Below, piece by piece: positions 9,348 through 17,772 of a stretch of DNA of 64,000 bases. The notes below the pieces were generated by a model. That model made no database searches. It worked only from the letters and a program-made list of their open reading frames with translations, and was not told the DNA's origin. Source of the stretch: Actinomycetes bacterium (GTDB lineage Bacteria; Bacillota; Sulfobacillia; Sulfobacillales; JAIMBI01). Both the position numbers and the translations under genes were made by a program. Positions within the stretch are counted from its first letter, which is position 1. Each line of letters starts with the position of its first letter. The stretch lies in the NCBI GenBank assembly GCA_023565505.1, contig JAIMBI010000002.1, forward strand, positions 62,001 to 126,000. The letters run 5' to 3'.

Positions 9348-9782
9348 TCACGACGGGGAGGGGGATGCGGACGAGCCGGCCGGATGGCGCGGGCGGACGG
9401 CGAATTCCGCCGAAGCGTAGGCGACCGTCTCCCCGTCCGGGCCCACGATGGTGCCGTCGGCGACGATCCGGCGGCCCTGCCGCCGCCGGACGCTCCCGTG
9501 GGCCACGAGCGGCCCCGTGCGCGCGGGGCGCAGGTAGTACACGCTCATCGCGGTCGTCACGTCTTCGGAGTCCGGTCCGGTCACGGTGGCGATGGCCGCG
9601 GCCATGGCGGAGTCGAGGAGCGTGCCGAGGACGCCCCCGTGCACCTGGCCGTAGATCTGGAACATATCTTCGGACAACGCCATCTCGACGGTGGCCTCCC
9701 CGTCGGCGGCCCGCGTGACCCGCATGCCCATGCGGCGCCAGACGGGCGCATTGTGCATGGCTTCGATATGTGGCGGTAGCAC
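9348..9782 (-). CDS. PaaI-family hotdog thioesterase
   Basis: A 144-residue single hotdog domain that probably hydrolyses acyl-CoA thioesters. The PaaI-type core QIYGQVHGGVLGTLLDSAMAA carries the HGG turn and the acidic residue on the central helix. The start is uncertain: GTG at 9782 is used, because residues upstream are low-complexity arginine/proline, but no ideal ribosome binding site is close; ATG at 9761 is another option. An AAAGGAGG sits about 40 bases further upstream. It is divergent from the mechanosensitive channel gene. Confidence 0.75.
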   Translation of the reverse strand: MLPPHIEAMHNAPVWRRMGMRVTRAADGEATVEMALSEDMFQIYGQVHGGVLGTLLDSAMAAAIATVTGPDSEDVTTAMSVYYLRPARTGPLVAHGSVRRRQGRRIVADGTIVGPDGETVAYASAEFAVRPRHPAGSSASPSPS

Positions 9783-9953
9783 GCCGTCTTGCGGTCGGTC
9801 CGGTCCGCGGACGCGACCGCTGCCTCCTTTCGACAGGTGACTGGCTGCAGCCGGATGCCGGGTGATGTCCCCGGACTTCGGCCGCCGGGATGCGGACCGG
9901 TCGATGCGGGCGACCGCCCTCAACCCGTCGCGGCCATCTTAACAGACCCGGTC

Positions 9954-9982
9954 TTGCCGCCGGGCGCCGACCCCGGTACGAT
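9954..9982 (+). promoter_or_regulatory. Candidate sigma-70-type promoter for the MscS gene
   Basis: TTGCCG at 9954-9959 and TACGAT at 9977-9982 are separated by exactly 17 bases; each hexamer matches consensus at 4 of 6 positions. The GTG start of the channel gene is about 40 bases downstream. Confidence 0.45.
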
Positions 9983-10023
9983 GCAGTCGTCCGACACGGC
10001 GCGGAGGGAGGTCGCCGGGGCGC

Positions 10024-10872
10024 GTGACCGAACGAGAAGACAAAGCCAGGGTCGGGGGCGTCTGGCGCGGCGTGGCGGCCGTCGCGGCCCTGCTCACCGC
10101 CTTCGGGGTCGTCGCCGAGGAGGCCCGGCGGGCGGCCGCGGCCGCGGTGCCCGCCCGGGCGGAGAACCTCGTCGACTGGGCCCTGGCGGTAGGCTGGATT
10201 CTGCTCGGTTCCTGGGCCCTGACCCGGGCGCGGCACCGCCTCGCGGCCGAGCGGGACCGCCGGACGGCGGCGGAGCGGCGCCTGTTCAACGTCTACCTCA
10301 ACGTCGTGACGGCCGTGGGCTGGGCCTACGTGTTGCTCCTCGCGCTGTCCCTGCTGCGCGTCAACCTGAGCGGCCTCCTGGTGGGCGGCGCGGTCACCGG
10401 CCTCTTGGTCGGCATCGCCGCCCAGTCGGCCCTCGGGAATCTCTTCGGCGGACTCGTGGTCCTGCTCCTGCACCCGTACGACGTGGGCCAGCGGGTGACG
10501 CTCCGCAGCCCGGCCTTCGGCGGGGCGGAGTACGCGGGCATCGTGCGCGAGATCAATCTGTTCTACACCACCCTCGACACCGGCCCGAGCCGCCTCGTGA
10601 TCCCCAACGGGGCGGCGGTCGGGGCCGTGGCCCGCATCGACGGCTCCGACGCCTGGGAGACCTTGGTCGTGCCGGTCCCGTTCACGGTGGCGCCGGACGT
10701 CCTGCGGGCGGCGCTCAGGGCGCGGGGCGTGGACCACGACTTCGCGGTCGAAGCGGTGGGCGGCGACAACTACACCGTCCGGGTGCAGGTCCCGGCGGGA
10801 CGGGGCCCGGCGGTGCTCATCGAGACCTTGGCGGAACTCCGCGGTGGCGGCGCGAACGCGCCGGGCGCCTGA
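10024..10872 (+). CDS. Small-conductance mechanosensitive channel family protein (MscS-like)
   Basis: This 282-residue membrane protein should gate open under membrane tension and release solutes. Hydrophobic segments lie near residues 13-31, 48-67, 90-110 and 115-150; the last contains the glycine/alanine-rich pore helix LLVGIAAQSALGNLFGG, typical of MscS TM3, followed by a beta domain (DVGQRV onward). The GTG start has GGAGGGAGG upstream and the candidate promoter listed above. It is monocistronic or cotranscribed with the MBL gene 47 bases downstream. Confidence 0.88.
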   Translation: MTEREDKARVGGVWRGVAAVAALLTAFGVVAEEARRAAAAAVPARAENLVDWALAVGWILLGSWALTRARHRLAAERDRRTAAERRLFNVYLNVVTAVGWAYVLLLALSLLRVNLSGLLVGGAVTGLLVGIAAQSALGNLFGGLVVLLLHPYDVGQRVTLRSPAFGGAEYAGIVREINLFYTTLDTGPSRLVIPNGAAVGAVARIDGSDAWETLVVPVPFTVAPDVLRAALRARGVDHDFAVEAVGGDNYTVRVQVPAGRGPAVLIETLAELRGGGANAPGA

Positions 10873-10919
10873 AGCCCGGGCGTCCGGCGGGCCGCGCGAC
10901 GGAAAGGGGGATCTGGCGC

Positions 10920-11789
10920 ATGCCCGAGACCGTGGCGCCCGGGGTATACCGGACGCGGGCGCCGGGACGGACCCTCGCCCCGTACCGGGCGACGGAGTGC
11001 TACTGGATTGGGACCGACGAGGTGCTGTTGGTGGACGCCGGAGACGGGGAGGCGGCCGCGCGGGAGGCCCTGCGGGCCGACTGGGAGGCGCTCGGGCGAC
11101 CGCGGCTGGCCGGGGTGGTGGTGACCCACCGGCACGGCGACCACGTGGGGGGACTGGCCTGGGTGCAGCACACGTGGCCCGACGCGCCGGTCTACGTGCA
11201 CCCCGCCGAGGCCGACGCGGTGCGGCCGTGGACGGCCCGCCCGGAACGGATGGTGCCGATGGCGGAGGGGCGGCTGGAGGCCGGCGGCGTCACGGTGGAG
11301 GTGCTCCACGCGCCCGGGCACACCCCCGGCCAGTTGAACCTGTGGCTCGCCGCCGAGCGCCTGCTGCTGGCCGGCGACAACGTGCTCGGCAACACGACCA
11401 GCGTCATCGTCCCGCCGGACGGGGACCTCCTCGCCTATCTGGCGACGCTCCGGCGCCTGTTGGCCCTCGCGCCGGCCCGGATCGCGCCGGGCCACGGCGA
11501 CCTGGTGGAGGACGGGGTCGGCTATCTGAACTACTACCTGCGCCATCGCGCGGAGCGCGAGCAGCAGGTCCTGGACCTGCTCGCCGCCGGTCCGCGCACG
11601 CCGGAGGAGCTGGCGGCGCGGATCTACTCCGACCAGCCGCCGGCGGCCCAGCGCGCGGGCGTGGCAATGACGCGGGGCCAACTGGCCGCATTGGTGGCCC
11701 GGGGCCGGGTGGTGGAGGACGGGACCGGTCGGTTCCGGTTGGCGGAACCGGGGTCCGGGCCGGCAGGAGTTTCGCCCCGCGACGCTTAA
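10920..11789 (+). CDS. Metallo-beta-lactamase-fold hydrolase
   Basis: The 289-residue protein has the MBL metal-binding motif THRHGDHVGG, then HAPGHTPGQLNLW, the bridging aspartate in LLLAGDNVLG, and a terminal GHGD. Domain order matches the glyoxalase II/LACTB2-like group, with a C-terminal helical winged segment (about 210-289). It probably hydrolyses a thioester or other ester using two zinc ions. ATG at 10920 follows GGAAAGGGGG. The next gene, a MaoC-like dehydratase, begins 53 bases downstream in the same direction, so cotranscription with the acyl-CoA genes is likely. Confidence 0.85.
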   Translation: MPETVAPGVYRTRAPGRTLAPYRATECYWIGTDEVLLVDAGDGEAAAREALRADWEALGRPRLAGVVVTHRHGDHVGGLAWVQHTWPDAPVYVHPAEADAVRPWTARPERMVPMAEGRLEAGGVTVEVLHAPGHTPGQLNLWLAAERLLLAGDNVLGNTTSVIVPPDGDLLAYLATLRRLLALAPARIAPGHGDLVEDGVGYLNYYLRHRAEREQQVLDLLAAGPRTPEELAARIYSDQPPAAQRAGVAMTRGQLAALVARGRVVEDGTGRFRLAEPGSGPAGVSPRDA

Positions 11790-11842
11790 TTGTCTCATTC
11801 GCGCGAGTCGCCTCACCGGATCTCGCGCGGAGGAGGTCAACC

Positions 11843-12349
11843 ATGGCCCTTATTGATCCAGCGTTGGTCGGCCTGCGGTCGGAGCCGGTCACGGTGGAGG
11901 TGGAGAAGGGGGCGATCCGCCGGTTCGCCGAGGCGCTGGGCGAAACGAACCCGGTGTACTTCGACGAGGCGGCCGCCCGCGCGGCCGGATACCGCAGTCT
12001 TTTGGCGCCGCCCACGTTCCCCGTCACCTTGGGGCGCGTGCCCGTACCCGGCTTGGTCCTCCCGCCGGCGGGGCTCATCCACGGCGAGCAGGCGTTCGAG
12101 TACGGGGAACCCATCGTGGCCGGCGACGTCATCACCCTCACGTCGATGCTGGAGGACGTCAAGACCCGGTCCGGCCGGCAGGGGACGATGACCATCCTAA
12201 CGCTCCGCACCGAGGGTGTGAACCAGTCCGGGGCGTTGGCCTTCGTCAGCCGGGCGACGATTATCGTGACCGAGCAGGCGGCACGGGTCGCCGGTGCGGC
12301 GTCCGGCGGCGCCGGGGCCTCGGACGGAGGGGAAGGAGGGTCCGTATGA
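11843..12349 (+). CDS. HadA-like MaoC/FAS1-type dehydratase subunit
   Basis: This 168-residue hotdog protein resembles the N-terminal MaoC dehydratase family typified by mycobacterial HadA: VTVEVEKGAIRRFAEALGETNPVYF and a LAPPTFPVTL segment. Such subunits shape the acyl pocket of a heterodimeric (R)-3-hydroxyacyl thioester dehydratase/hydratase but lack the catalytic Asp-His pair, which lies in the partner. ATG at 11843 has GGAGGAGG upstream. It overlaps the next gene by 4 bases (ATGA), as expected for obligate partners. Glycine/alanine-rich residues follow the domain at the C-terminus. Confidence 0.82.
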   Translation: MALIDPALVGLRSEPVTVEVEKGAIRRFAEALGETNPVYFDEAAARAAGYRSLLAPPTFPVTLGRVPVPGLVLPPAGLIHGEQAFEYGEPIVAGDVITLTSMLEDVKTRSGRQGTMTILTLRTEGVNQSGALAFVSRATIIVTEQAARVAGAASGGAGASDGGEGGSV

Positions 12350-12747
12350 GCATCGCGGTCGGCGAGGAACTCCCGCGCTGGACCCACACCCTGACCCGGC
12401 AGAACCTGGTGCGGTACGCCGGGGCGTCGGGAGACTACAACCCCATCCACTACGACGACGAGTTCGCGCGGAGCGTCGGTCTGCCGGGGATTATCGTGCA
12501 CGGCATGCTCAACATGGGGCTTCTGGCGCGCTTCGTCACCGAACGGATGCCCACGGCCCGCATCGAGCGGTACGCGGTCCGGTTCCGGGCCATGGTCCGG
12601 CCGGGGGAGCCCATCACGTTCACCGGTCGCGTGACGGCCGTGGAGCCGGTGGAGGGCGCCCGGCGGGTGACCCTGAAGGTGGCTGTGGTGGACGCCGAGG
12701 AACGCGAGGCGGTGTCCGGCGAGATGGTGGTGCGCGTCCCGGCCTGA
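12346..12747 (+). CDS. HadB-like MaoC dehydratase, catalytic subunit
   Basis: This 133-residue hotdog protein carries the hydratase 2 motif YAGASGDYNPIHYDDEFA, with catalytic Asp and His at about residues 29 and 34. Together with the overlapping upstream subunit it should form a heterodimer that reversibly hydrates (2E)-enoyl thioesters to (R)-3-hydroxyacyl thioesters. The start overlaps the previous stop. The acyl-CoA ligase follows 32 bases downstream, so the dimer probably acts on the ligase product or a derivative rather than in fatty acid synthesis, although the latter is not excluded. Confidence 0.86.
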   Translation: MSIAVGEELPRWTHTLTRQNLVRYAGASGDYNPIHYDDEFARSVGLPGIIVHGMLNMGLLARFVTERMPTARIERYAVRFRAMVRPGEPITFTGRVTAVEPVEGARRVTLKVAVVDAEEREAVSGEMVVRVPA

Positions 12748-12779
12748 GGGCGACCCGCGCGAGGAGGCGGAGCATTGCG

Positions 12780-14360
12780 ATGATGGTGCCCATGAACGTC
12801 AACCGGTTCCTGAACCGGGCGGCACGTCTGTACCCCCGCAAGGTGGCAGTCGTCGACCAGGACGGCACGTTCACCTACGCGGAGTTCCACCGGCGGGTGC
12901 AGCGCCTGTCCAACGCGCTGCGGGGCCTCGGGGTGGGGCCGGGCGACCGGGTGGCGGTGTTGGCCTACAACAACCATCCGCTGCTGGAGGCCTACTTCGG
13001 GGTCGTCCAGTTCGGGGCCATCCTGGTGCCGCTCAACATCCGCCTGACGGTCGACGACTTCCGCTACATCCTCCGCGACGCCGCGCCCAAGGTCCTCATC
13101 TTCGACGCGGACTTCGAGCCGGTGGCGCGGGCCCTCAAGGCGGACAACCCGGCGCTGGAACTCGTGGCCATCCAGATCGCGAGTCGGGCGGACGGCTACC
13201 GCGACTACGAACAGTGGCTCGCGGAGGCCCCGGACCGGTACGCGGGGGCGGACGACCTCGACGAGAACGGGGTGGCCGAGATCTTCTACACCTCGGGGAC
13301 CACCGGCCGGCCGAAAGGCGTGGCGCTCACGCACCGGAACCTGTATCTGCATGCCCTGCAGATCCTGCCCGGATCCGGCTACAGCGACCGCACGGTCTAC
13401 CTCCACACCATTCCGCTGTTTCATGTGAACGGCTGGGGCACGCCGCACTACATCACGGCGGTGGCCGGTACCCACGTCATGCTGCGGAAGTTCGTGCCGG
13501 CCACGGTGCTCGACCTCATCCAGCGGCACCGGGTGACGGCGGCCGCCATGGTCCCCACGATGGTGAACATGCTCCTGGCCGTGCCGGACCTGGACCGCTA
13601 TGATCTGTCCAGTCTGGAGCGGATCACGGTGGGCGGGGCGCCTTCGCCGTCGAGCTTCGTGCGCCGCGTGATGGACACCGTGGCGGGCACGGAGTACCTG
13701 GGAGGCTACGGCCTGTCCGAGGCCTGTCCGGTGGTCTCGTTCGCCCACCTGAAGTCGACGCTGGACGACGCGGATCCGGAGGCCAAGGACCGTTGGCGGG
13801 GTTCCGCCGGCATCCCCCTGGTGGGCGTGGAGGTTAAACTCTTGGGGTCGGACGGCGAGGAGCTGCCCTGGGACGGCCGTTCGGTCGGCGAGCTGGTCGT
13901 CCGCGGAGACAACGTGATGGCGGGGTACTGGAACCAGCCCGAGGCCACGGCCGAGGTCATCCGGAACGGGTGGCTCCACACCGGGGACATGGCCACCATC
14001 GACCCGGAGGGGTACATCCGGATCGTCGACCGGAAGAAGGACATCATCATCTCCGGCGGCGAGAACATCAGCAGCACCGAGCTCGAGGACGTCCTGTACA
14101 CCCATCCGGCCGTGTACGAGTGCGTGGTGGTCGGCAAGCCGGATCCGAAGTGGGGCGAGGTGCCGCACGCCGTCGTGGTCTTGAAGCCGGGGATGACCGC
14201 CACGGCGGAGGAGCTGATGGCCTACGTGGCGGCCCGGGTGGCCCCGTTCAAAGTCATCAAGTCGGTGGCGTTCCAGGACGAGTTGCCGAAGACCGGCACC
14301 GGCAAGATCCTGAAGACCGTGATCCGGGACCAGTTCCGGAGCGCCATTTTCGACGCCTGA
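12780..14360 (+). CDS. Long/medium-chain acyl-CoA synthetase (AMP-forming)
   Basis: A 526-residue FadD/FCS-like ligase. It shows TSGTTGRPKGVALTHRN, the gate region FHVNGWGTPH, A5 GYGLSEACPV, LHTGDMATIDPEGY, and the catalytic lysine in PKTGTGK near the C-terminus. It should make an acyl-CoA from a carboxylic acid with ATP. GAGGAGG lies about 9-12 bases before the tandem ATG codons at 12780 and 12783. It is sandwiched between the MaoC pair and an APH-family phosphotransferase, a grouping discussed as a possible hydroxy-acid route. The plus-strand paralogues at 321 and 2437 are of a different subfamily; the ligase at 31997 is closer. Confidence 0.88.
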   Translation: MMVPMNVNRFLNRAARLYPRKVAVVDQDGTFTYAEFHRRVQRLSNALRGLGVGPGDRVAVLAYNNHPLLEAYFGVVQFGAILVPLNIRLTVDDFRYILRDAAPKVLIFDADFEPVARALKADNPALELVAIQIASRADGYRDYEQWLAEAPDRYAGADDLDENGVAEIFYTSGTTGRPKGVALTHRNLYLHALQILPGSGYSDRTVYLHTIPLFHVNGWGTPHYITAVAGTHVMLRKFVPATVLDLIQRHRVTAAAMVPTMVNMLLAVPDLDRYDLSSLERITVGGAPSPSSFVRRVMDTVAGTEYLGGYGLSEACPVVSFAHLKSTLDDADPEAKDRWRGSAGIPLVGVEVKLLGSDGEELPWDGRSVGELVVRGDNVMAGYWNQPEATAEVIRNGWLHTGDMATIDPEGYIRIVDRKKDIIISGGENISSTELEDVLYTHPAVYECVVVGKPDPKWGEVPHAVVVLKPGMTATAEELMAYVAARVAPFKVIKSVAFQDELPKTGTGKILKTVIRDQFRSAIFDA

Positions 14361-14449
14361 GGGAAGACGGCGCCGGGCGGGCGCGGGCGGCGGGACCCGA
14401 CCGGGACGCGCCGCCCGGCCGCAGGCGCGGCGGACAAGGGAGAGAGACC

Positions 14450-15508
14450 GTGGACACCATACCCGTCAGGCCCGGCGAGGAGCTCGACGGCGAGCGCCTG
14501 TTGCCCTACCTCCGGCAGGTGCTGCCGGACCTGCCGGACGGCCCGCTCGAGGTGCGGCAGTTTCCGTCCGGGGCGTCCAACCTCACCTATCTCATCCGGG
14601 TGGGAACGTTCGAGGCCGTCCTGCGCCGGCCGCCGTTCGGGCCGGTCCCGCCCAAGGCCCATGACATGCGCCGGGAGTCGGCCTTCCTGGAGCGGCTCCA
14701 CCCGGTGTTCCCCCTGGCCCCCAAGCCGTACTGGTACTGCGACGACCCGGGGATCATCGGCGCCCCCTTCTACCTGATGGAGCGGCGGCGCGGACGCGTG
14801 GTGGACCAGACCTTCGGGCCGGACCTCACGCCTACCCCGGCCCTCGGGGCGGCCTTGTCGGAGGCCATGGTCCGCATCCTGGTGGCCATCCACGCGGTCG
14901 ACTGGCAGGCGGCGGGGCTCGGGACCTTCGGGCATCCGGAAGGATTTCTCGGCCGCCAGGTGGAGGGCTGGGTGGGACGCTGGGAGCGCGCCCGCATCGC
15001 GCCGCTGCCCGAGACGGACACGGTGGTGGCCTGGCTCAGGGCCTCCGTGCCGACGAGTCCCGCGCCGACCGTGATCCACAACGACTTCAAGCTCAACAAT
15101 GTGCTGTGGTCCCTGGAGGACCCGACCGTCCCCGTGGCGGTGCTGGACTGGGAGATGGCGACCATCGGGGATCCCCTCATGGATCTCGGGGTCTCGCTCA
15201 CCTACTGGGTCGAGGCGGACGACGCCGACGACCTCAAGGCGGTCCTGCCGACGGTGACCCACCAGCCGGGCTTCTACACGCGCCGGGAGTTCGTCGCCCG
15301 CTATGCCGAGCTGTCGGGACGGGACGTCTCCGGGTTTCAGTTCTACGAGATCTTCGGGTACTTCAAGCTCGCCGTCGTGCTCCAGCAGATCTACGCCCGG
15401 TGGTATCGCGGCCAGACGCAGGACCCGCGGTTCGCCTCGTTCGACCGGCGCGTCGAGACGCTGATGCGGCACGCGTACGCGCTGGTCCGGCGCGCGGAGG
15501 GCGCCTAG
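14450..15508 (+). CDS. APH-family phosphotransferase, ACAD10/11 N-domain or LvaA-like
   Basis: This 352-residue protein has the aminoglycoside-phosphotransferase/choline-kinase fold: an N-lobe with FPSGASNLTYLIRVG, the Brenner loop VIHNDFKLNNVL (catalytic Asp, metal-binding Asn) and the metal aspartate in VLDWEMATIGDPLMDLG. The latter sequence is characteristic of the kinase domain of ACAD10/11 and of bacterial LvaA, which phosphorylates 4-hydroxyacyl-CoA so that water can be removed or moved. That makes a hydroxyacyl-CoA a better substrate guess than an antibiotic. GTG at 14450 follows AAGGGAGAGAG. It is the last gene of the run that begins with the MBL hydrolase. Confidence 0.82.
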   Translation: MDTIPVRPGEELDGERLLPYLRQVLPDLPDGPLEVRQFPSGASNLTYLIRVGTFEAVLRRPPFGPVPPKAHDMRRESAFLERLHPVFPLAPKPYWYCDDPGIIGAPFYLMERRRGRVVDQTFGPDLTPTPALGAALSEAMVRILVAIHAVDWQAAGLGTFGHPEGFLGRQVEGWVGRWERARIAPLPETDTVVAWLRASVPTSPAPTVIHNDFKLNNVLWSLEDPTVPVAVLDWEMATIGDPLMDLGVSLTYWVEADDADDLKAVLPTVTHQPGFYTRREFVARYAELSGRDVSGFQFYEIFGYFKLAVVLQQIYARWYRGQTQDPRFASFDRRVETLMRHAYALVRRAEGA

Positions 15509-16502
15509 CGACGCGTGCCGGGGCGGCCGGGGCGCGACGGCCGTGGCGTCGACGTCGCCGGTGGGGGTCACCCTGGCCCGGGGTATCGGCACGGAGGTGG
15601 TCCTTCCCCGTGTCGACGCCGCAGCCCTCCGGGACGGGCATCCCGACGCCCCGGCGATCGGGGGCCCCTCGGAAGAGCCGCGGAGGTCGGTTGCGTCTGC
15701 TAATGGAGGGCGGGGCGAGGCCGGAGGAACCCCGCCTTGCCCCGCGTGCGCCTTAAGCCGGCTGTGTCGAGGCCGGCGCGAGTGTGCCGGCCGACCGGAC
15801 GTCGCCGTCGTGGCGCGCTGGGCGGCCGATACGCCGCCTTGGCGCGCAGGGGGCGCGCGAACCCTCGCCTCGCCTCCCCTGGGGCGAGGCCGCCGGGGAG
15901 GCCAACCGCGGCGGGTACCCCCGGTCTCGCTCCGGGGCCTCGGCGAAGCCGCGGGGACGCCCGCAGTCCTGGGCGCCCGCCGGAGGCACGGGAGCTTGCC
16001 CCCTCCTTTCGGCCACGCCGCAGGCGGAGGGACGGTGGTCCCGGGACGGCCGACGAGAACGCCGAGCCGTCGCTCACGGCCCAGGATGCCGCCTGCGCGG
16101 TCGGCCTGCCCTCCGAGTGGCCTGGGACGGACCGGGGGCGGCCATCGGCATCGCCGGCGCCCGCGCGTGCGGGCCGACTCCCTCAAGCCGGCCGAGCGTC
16201 GTCTCGGTTCGGGCCCGCCCCGGGCGGGGCGTCGGCGGCCCCCGGAAGCGACCCGCGGGTACGGGCGGCGGCCGTGCGCGACGGACCGAACCCCTGATGA
16301 GCACCGCCTCAGGCGGCCGTGCGGGCCGGACCGTCTGCGCGGCTGTGGCCCTTGACGCTGACCGGTCCGACGCGGGGCTCGGTCTCTGCTTCGCCGACCC
16401 GGACCCCGGGGGACGGACGCCGTGGCGTATGCGGCTTCCGGACCGGGTCGGGCCGGGGGGAGGGCCGGGACTGTCTGGAGCGGGGTCATCCCCCCGGGCG
16501 GG
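15509..16502. other. About 1 kb hairpin-rich intergenic region without a supported gene
   Basis: No frame here shows a protein domain; the open frames are proline/arginine/glycine-rich, have no ribosome binding site that helps, and occur in several frames at once. Inverted repeats are frequent: GGCGGGG/CCCCGCC at 15709-15736, GGCCGGC/GCCGGCC at 15771-15792, and a 9-bp stem with a CCCT loop at 15863-15884. It separates the plus-strand phosphotransferase from the convergent PaiB-like gene. It might hold terminators, a structured RNA, or decayed sequence. Confidence 0.55.
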
Positions 16503-17135
16503 TCATGACGGCCCCGCGGGATCCAGATGGCGGGCGGCCCGGGCCGCCAGGGGGTCCCCCTGCGCGCGGAGATAGGCCGCCAGGCGCCGGCGCTCTTCGG
16601 GTGTCCGGTTCTGGCCGACCTTGAACTTGGCGTCGTACCCGCGGATGGTCAGCACGGCGGCGGCCAGACGGCGCAGGCGGGGGCCGTAGCGGTCGTCGTC
16701 GGCCAGGGGGGCCCACCGCGCGTCCGGTTCGTATCGGGCGACCAGCCGTTCGAGGACCGCGGCGACCTCGGCCGGGTCGGTGAGGACCGTCGCGTCGACC
16801 CGGAACATCACCGCGTAGAAGTGCAGCGTGGCCAGCCCGGCGTCGTCCGGGTCCAGGACGTGGTGGGGCGTGAAGGCCAGGAAGTCGTCGACCAGGAAAC
16901 CGGCCTGGGGACGGTGGGCCAACGCCTCGAGGGTCGGGTCGCCCTGGACGAGGTGCACTTCGAACCGACCCCAGCCGCCCTCCGGATCCGGGACATACCG
17001 GTAGGGGATGAGGCTGGCGGTCGGATAACCGTCGGCGCCGGTCGCGACCAGCTTGCCGTGGACCTGCCGCTCCACGAAGGTGCGCACGGCCGGCCAGTCG
17101 GGCGGCGGATACGAGGGGCTCGCGTACACGGTCAT
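16503..17135 (-). CDS. PaiB-like FMN-binding negative regulator family protein
   Basis: A 210-residue split-barrel flavin-binding protein. The N-terminal YASPSYPPPDWPAVRTFVERQVHGKLV and the C-terminal AKFKVGQNRTPEERRRLAAYL are hallmarks of the PaiB/FMN-binding family, named for a Bacillus protein that represses sporulation and protease genes. Biochemically the family may be flavin-dependent enzymes; the regulatory role is not proven here. The start is ATG at 17135 with an AGGGAGGG site; a longer frame upstream is unconserved. It is divergent from the thioesterase/lactonase pair. Confidence 0.8.
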   Translation of the reverse strand: MTVYASPSYPPPDWPAVRTFVERQVHGKLVATGADGYPTASLIPYRYVPDPEGGWGRFEVHLVQGDPTLEALAHRPQAGFLVDDFLAFTPHHVLDPDDAGLATLHFYAVMFRVDATVLTDPAEVAAVLERLVARYEPDARWAPLADDDRYGPRLRRLAAAVLTIRGYDAKFKVGQNRTPEERRRLAAYLRAQGDPLAARAARHLDPAGPS

Positions 17136-17271
17136 CCCTCCCTGCGGGGCCGTACCGGCGCGCGGGGGGCCGGCCACGGCGGATGGCGTCGGGGACAGGA
17201 TTCGCGACGCGTGGGGCGGAATCCTTGAGCGCCGGGAGGACCCTCCCCGGCGCACGGAAAGGAGCAGTGGC

Positions 17272-17772
17272 GTGAGTCAAAGGACGTCGGGCGGATGGAC
17301 ACCGGACGCGGAGGAGATGGCCCGTTACGGGCGGCAGTTCTTCCGGTGGGCCGGCATCCGCATCCTCGAGGTGGGCGGAGGACGGGCCGTGACCGAACTC
17401 GAAGTGGCGGACCACCACCGCGGCGGCGGAGGCACGCGGGCCATCAACGGCGGCATCGTGGCCTACATGTTCGACGGCACCTTGGGTCTGGCCGTGGGGT
17501 CGACTTGGGATGCCGGCGTCCGCGCCCAGGTGACGCTGACCCTGACCATCCACTACCTGCGGCGGCTCGACGCGGAGCGGCGCGTGGTATGCACGGCGGA
17601 GGTGGTCCGGCGGGGGGGCCAGACGGTGTTCGTGGACGGGGCGATCCGGGACGAGGAAGGGCGATTGGCGGCGACGTGCAGCGGCATCTACCGGTTGTTC
17701 CGCGACGGGGGACAGCCGGGCGGGGCGGGAGGAGGTGGAGCGGATGGCGACGTGGCGGATCGTGCCCCTTGA
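17272..17772 (+). CDS. PaaI-like hotdog thioesterase
   Basis: A 166-residue hotdog protein with the core GTRAINGGIVAYMFDGTLGLAV, where the usual HGG turn reads NGG and an aspartate is retained in the helix. It probably hydrolyses an acyl-CoA, though the changed turn makes catalytic competence less certain. GTG at 17272 has AAAGGAGC upstream. Its 3' end overlaps the MBL gene downstream by about 30 bases, so both are cotranslated. The C-terminal tail is glycine-rich and unconserved. Confidence 0.75.
   Translation: MSQRTSGGWTPDAEEMARYGRQFFRWAGIRILEVGGGRAVTELEVADHHRGGGGTRAINGGIVAYMFDGTLGLAVGSTWDAGVRAQVTLTLTIHYLRRLDAERRVVCTAEVVRRGGQTVFVDGAIRDEEGRLAATCSGIYRLFRDGGQPGGAGGGGADGDVADRAP

Noticed and set aside
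14450-15508. Reading the APH-fold gene as antibiotic resistance
   Set aside because: The DWEMATIGDPLMDL motif and the acyl-CoA gene context match ACAD10/11- and LvaA-type kinases rather than aminoglycoside kinases.
15543-16355. 270-codon plus-strand frame in the 1-kb gap
   Set aside because: Low-complexity Pro/Arg/Gly composition, no motif, no helpful ribosome binding site, and rival frames of similar length in the same place.
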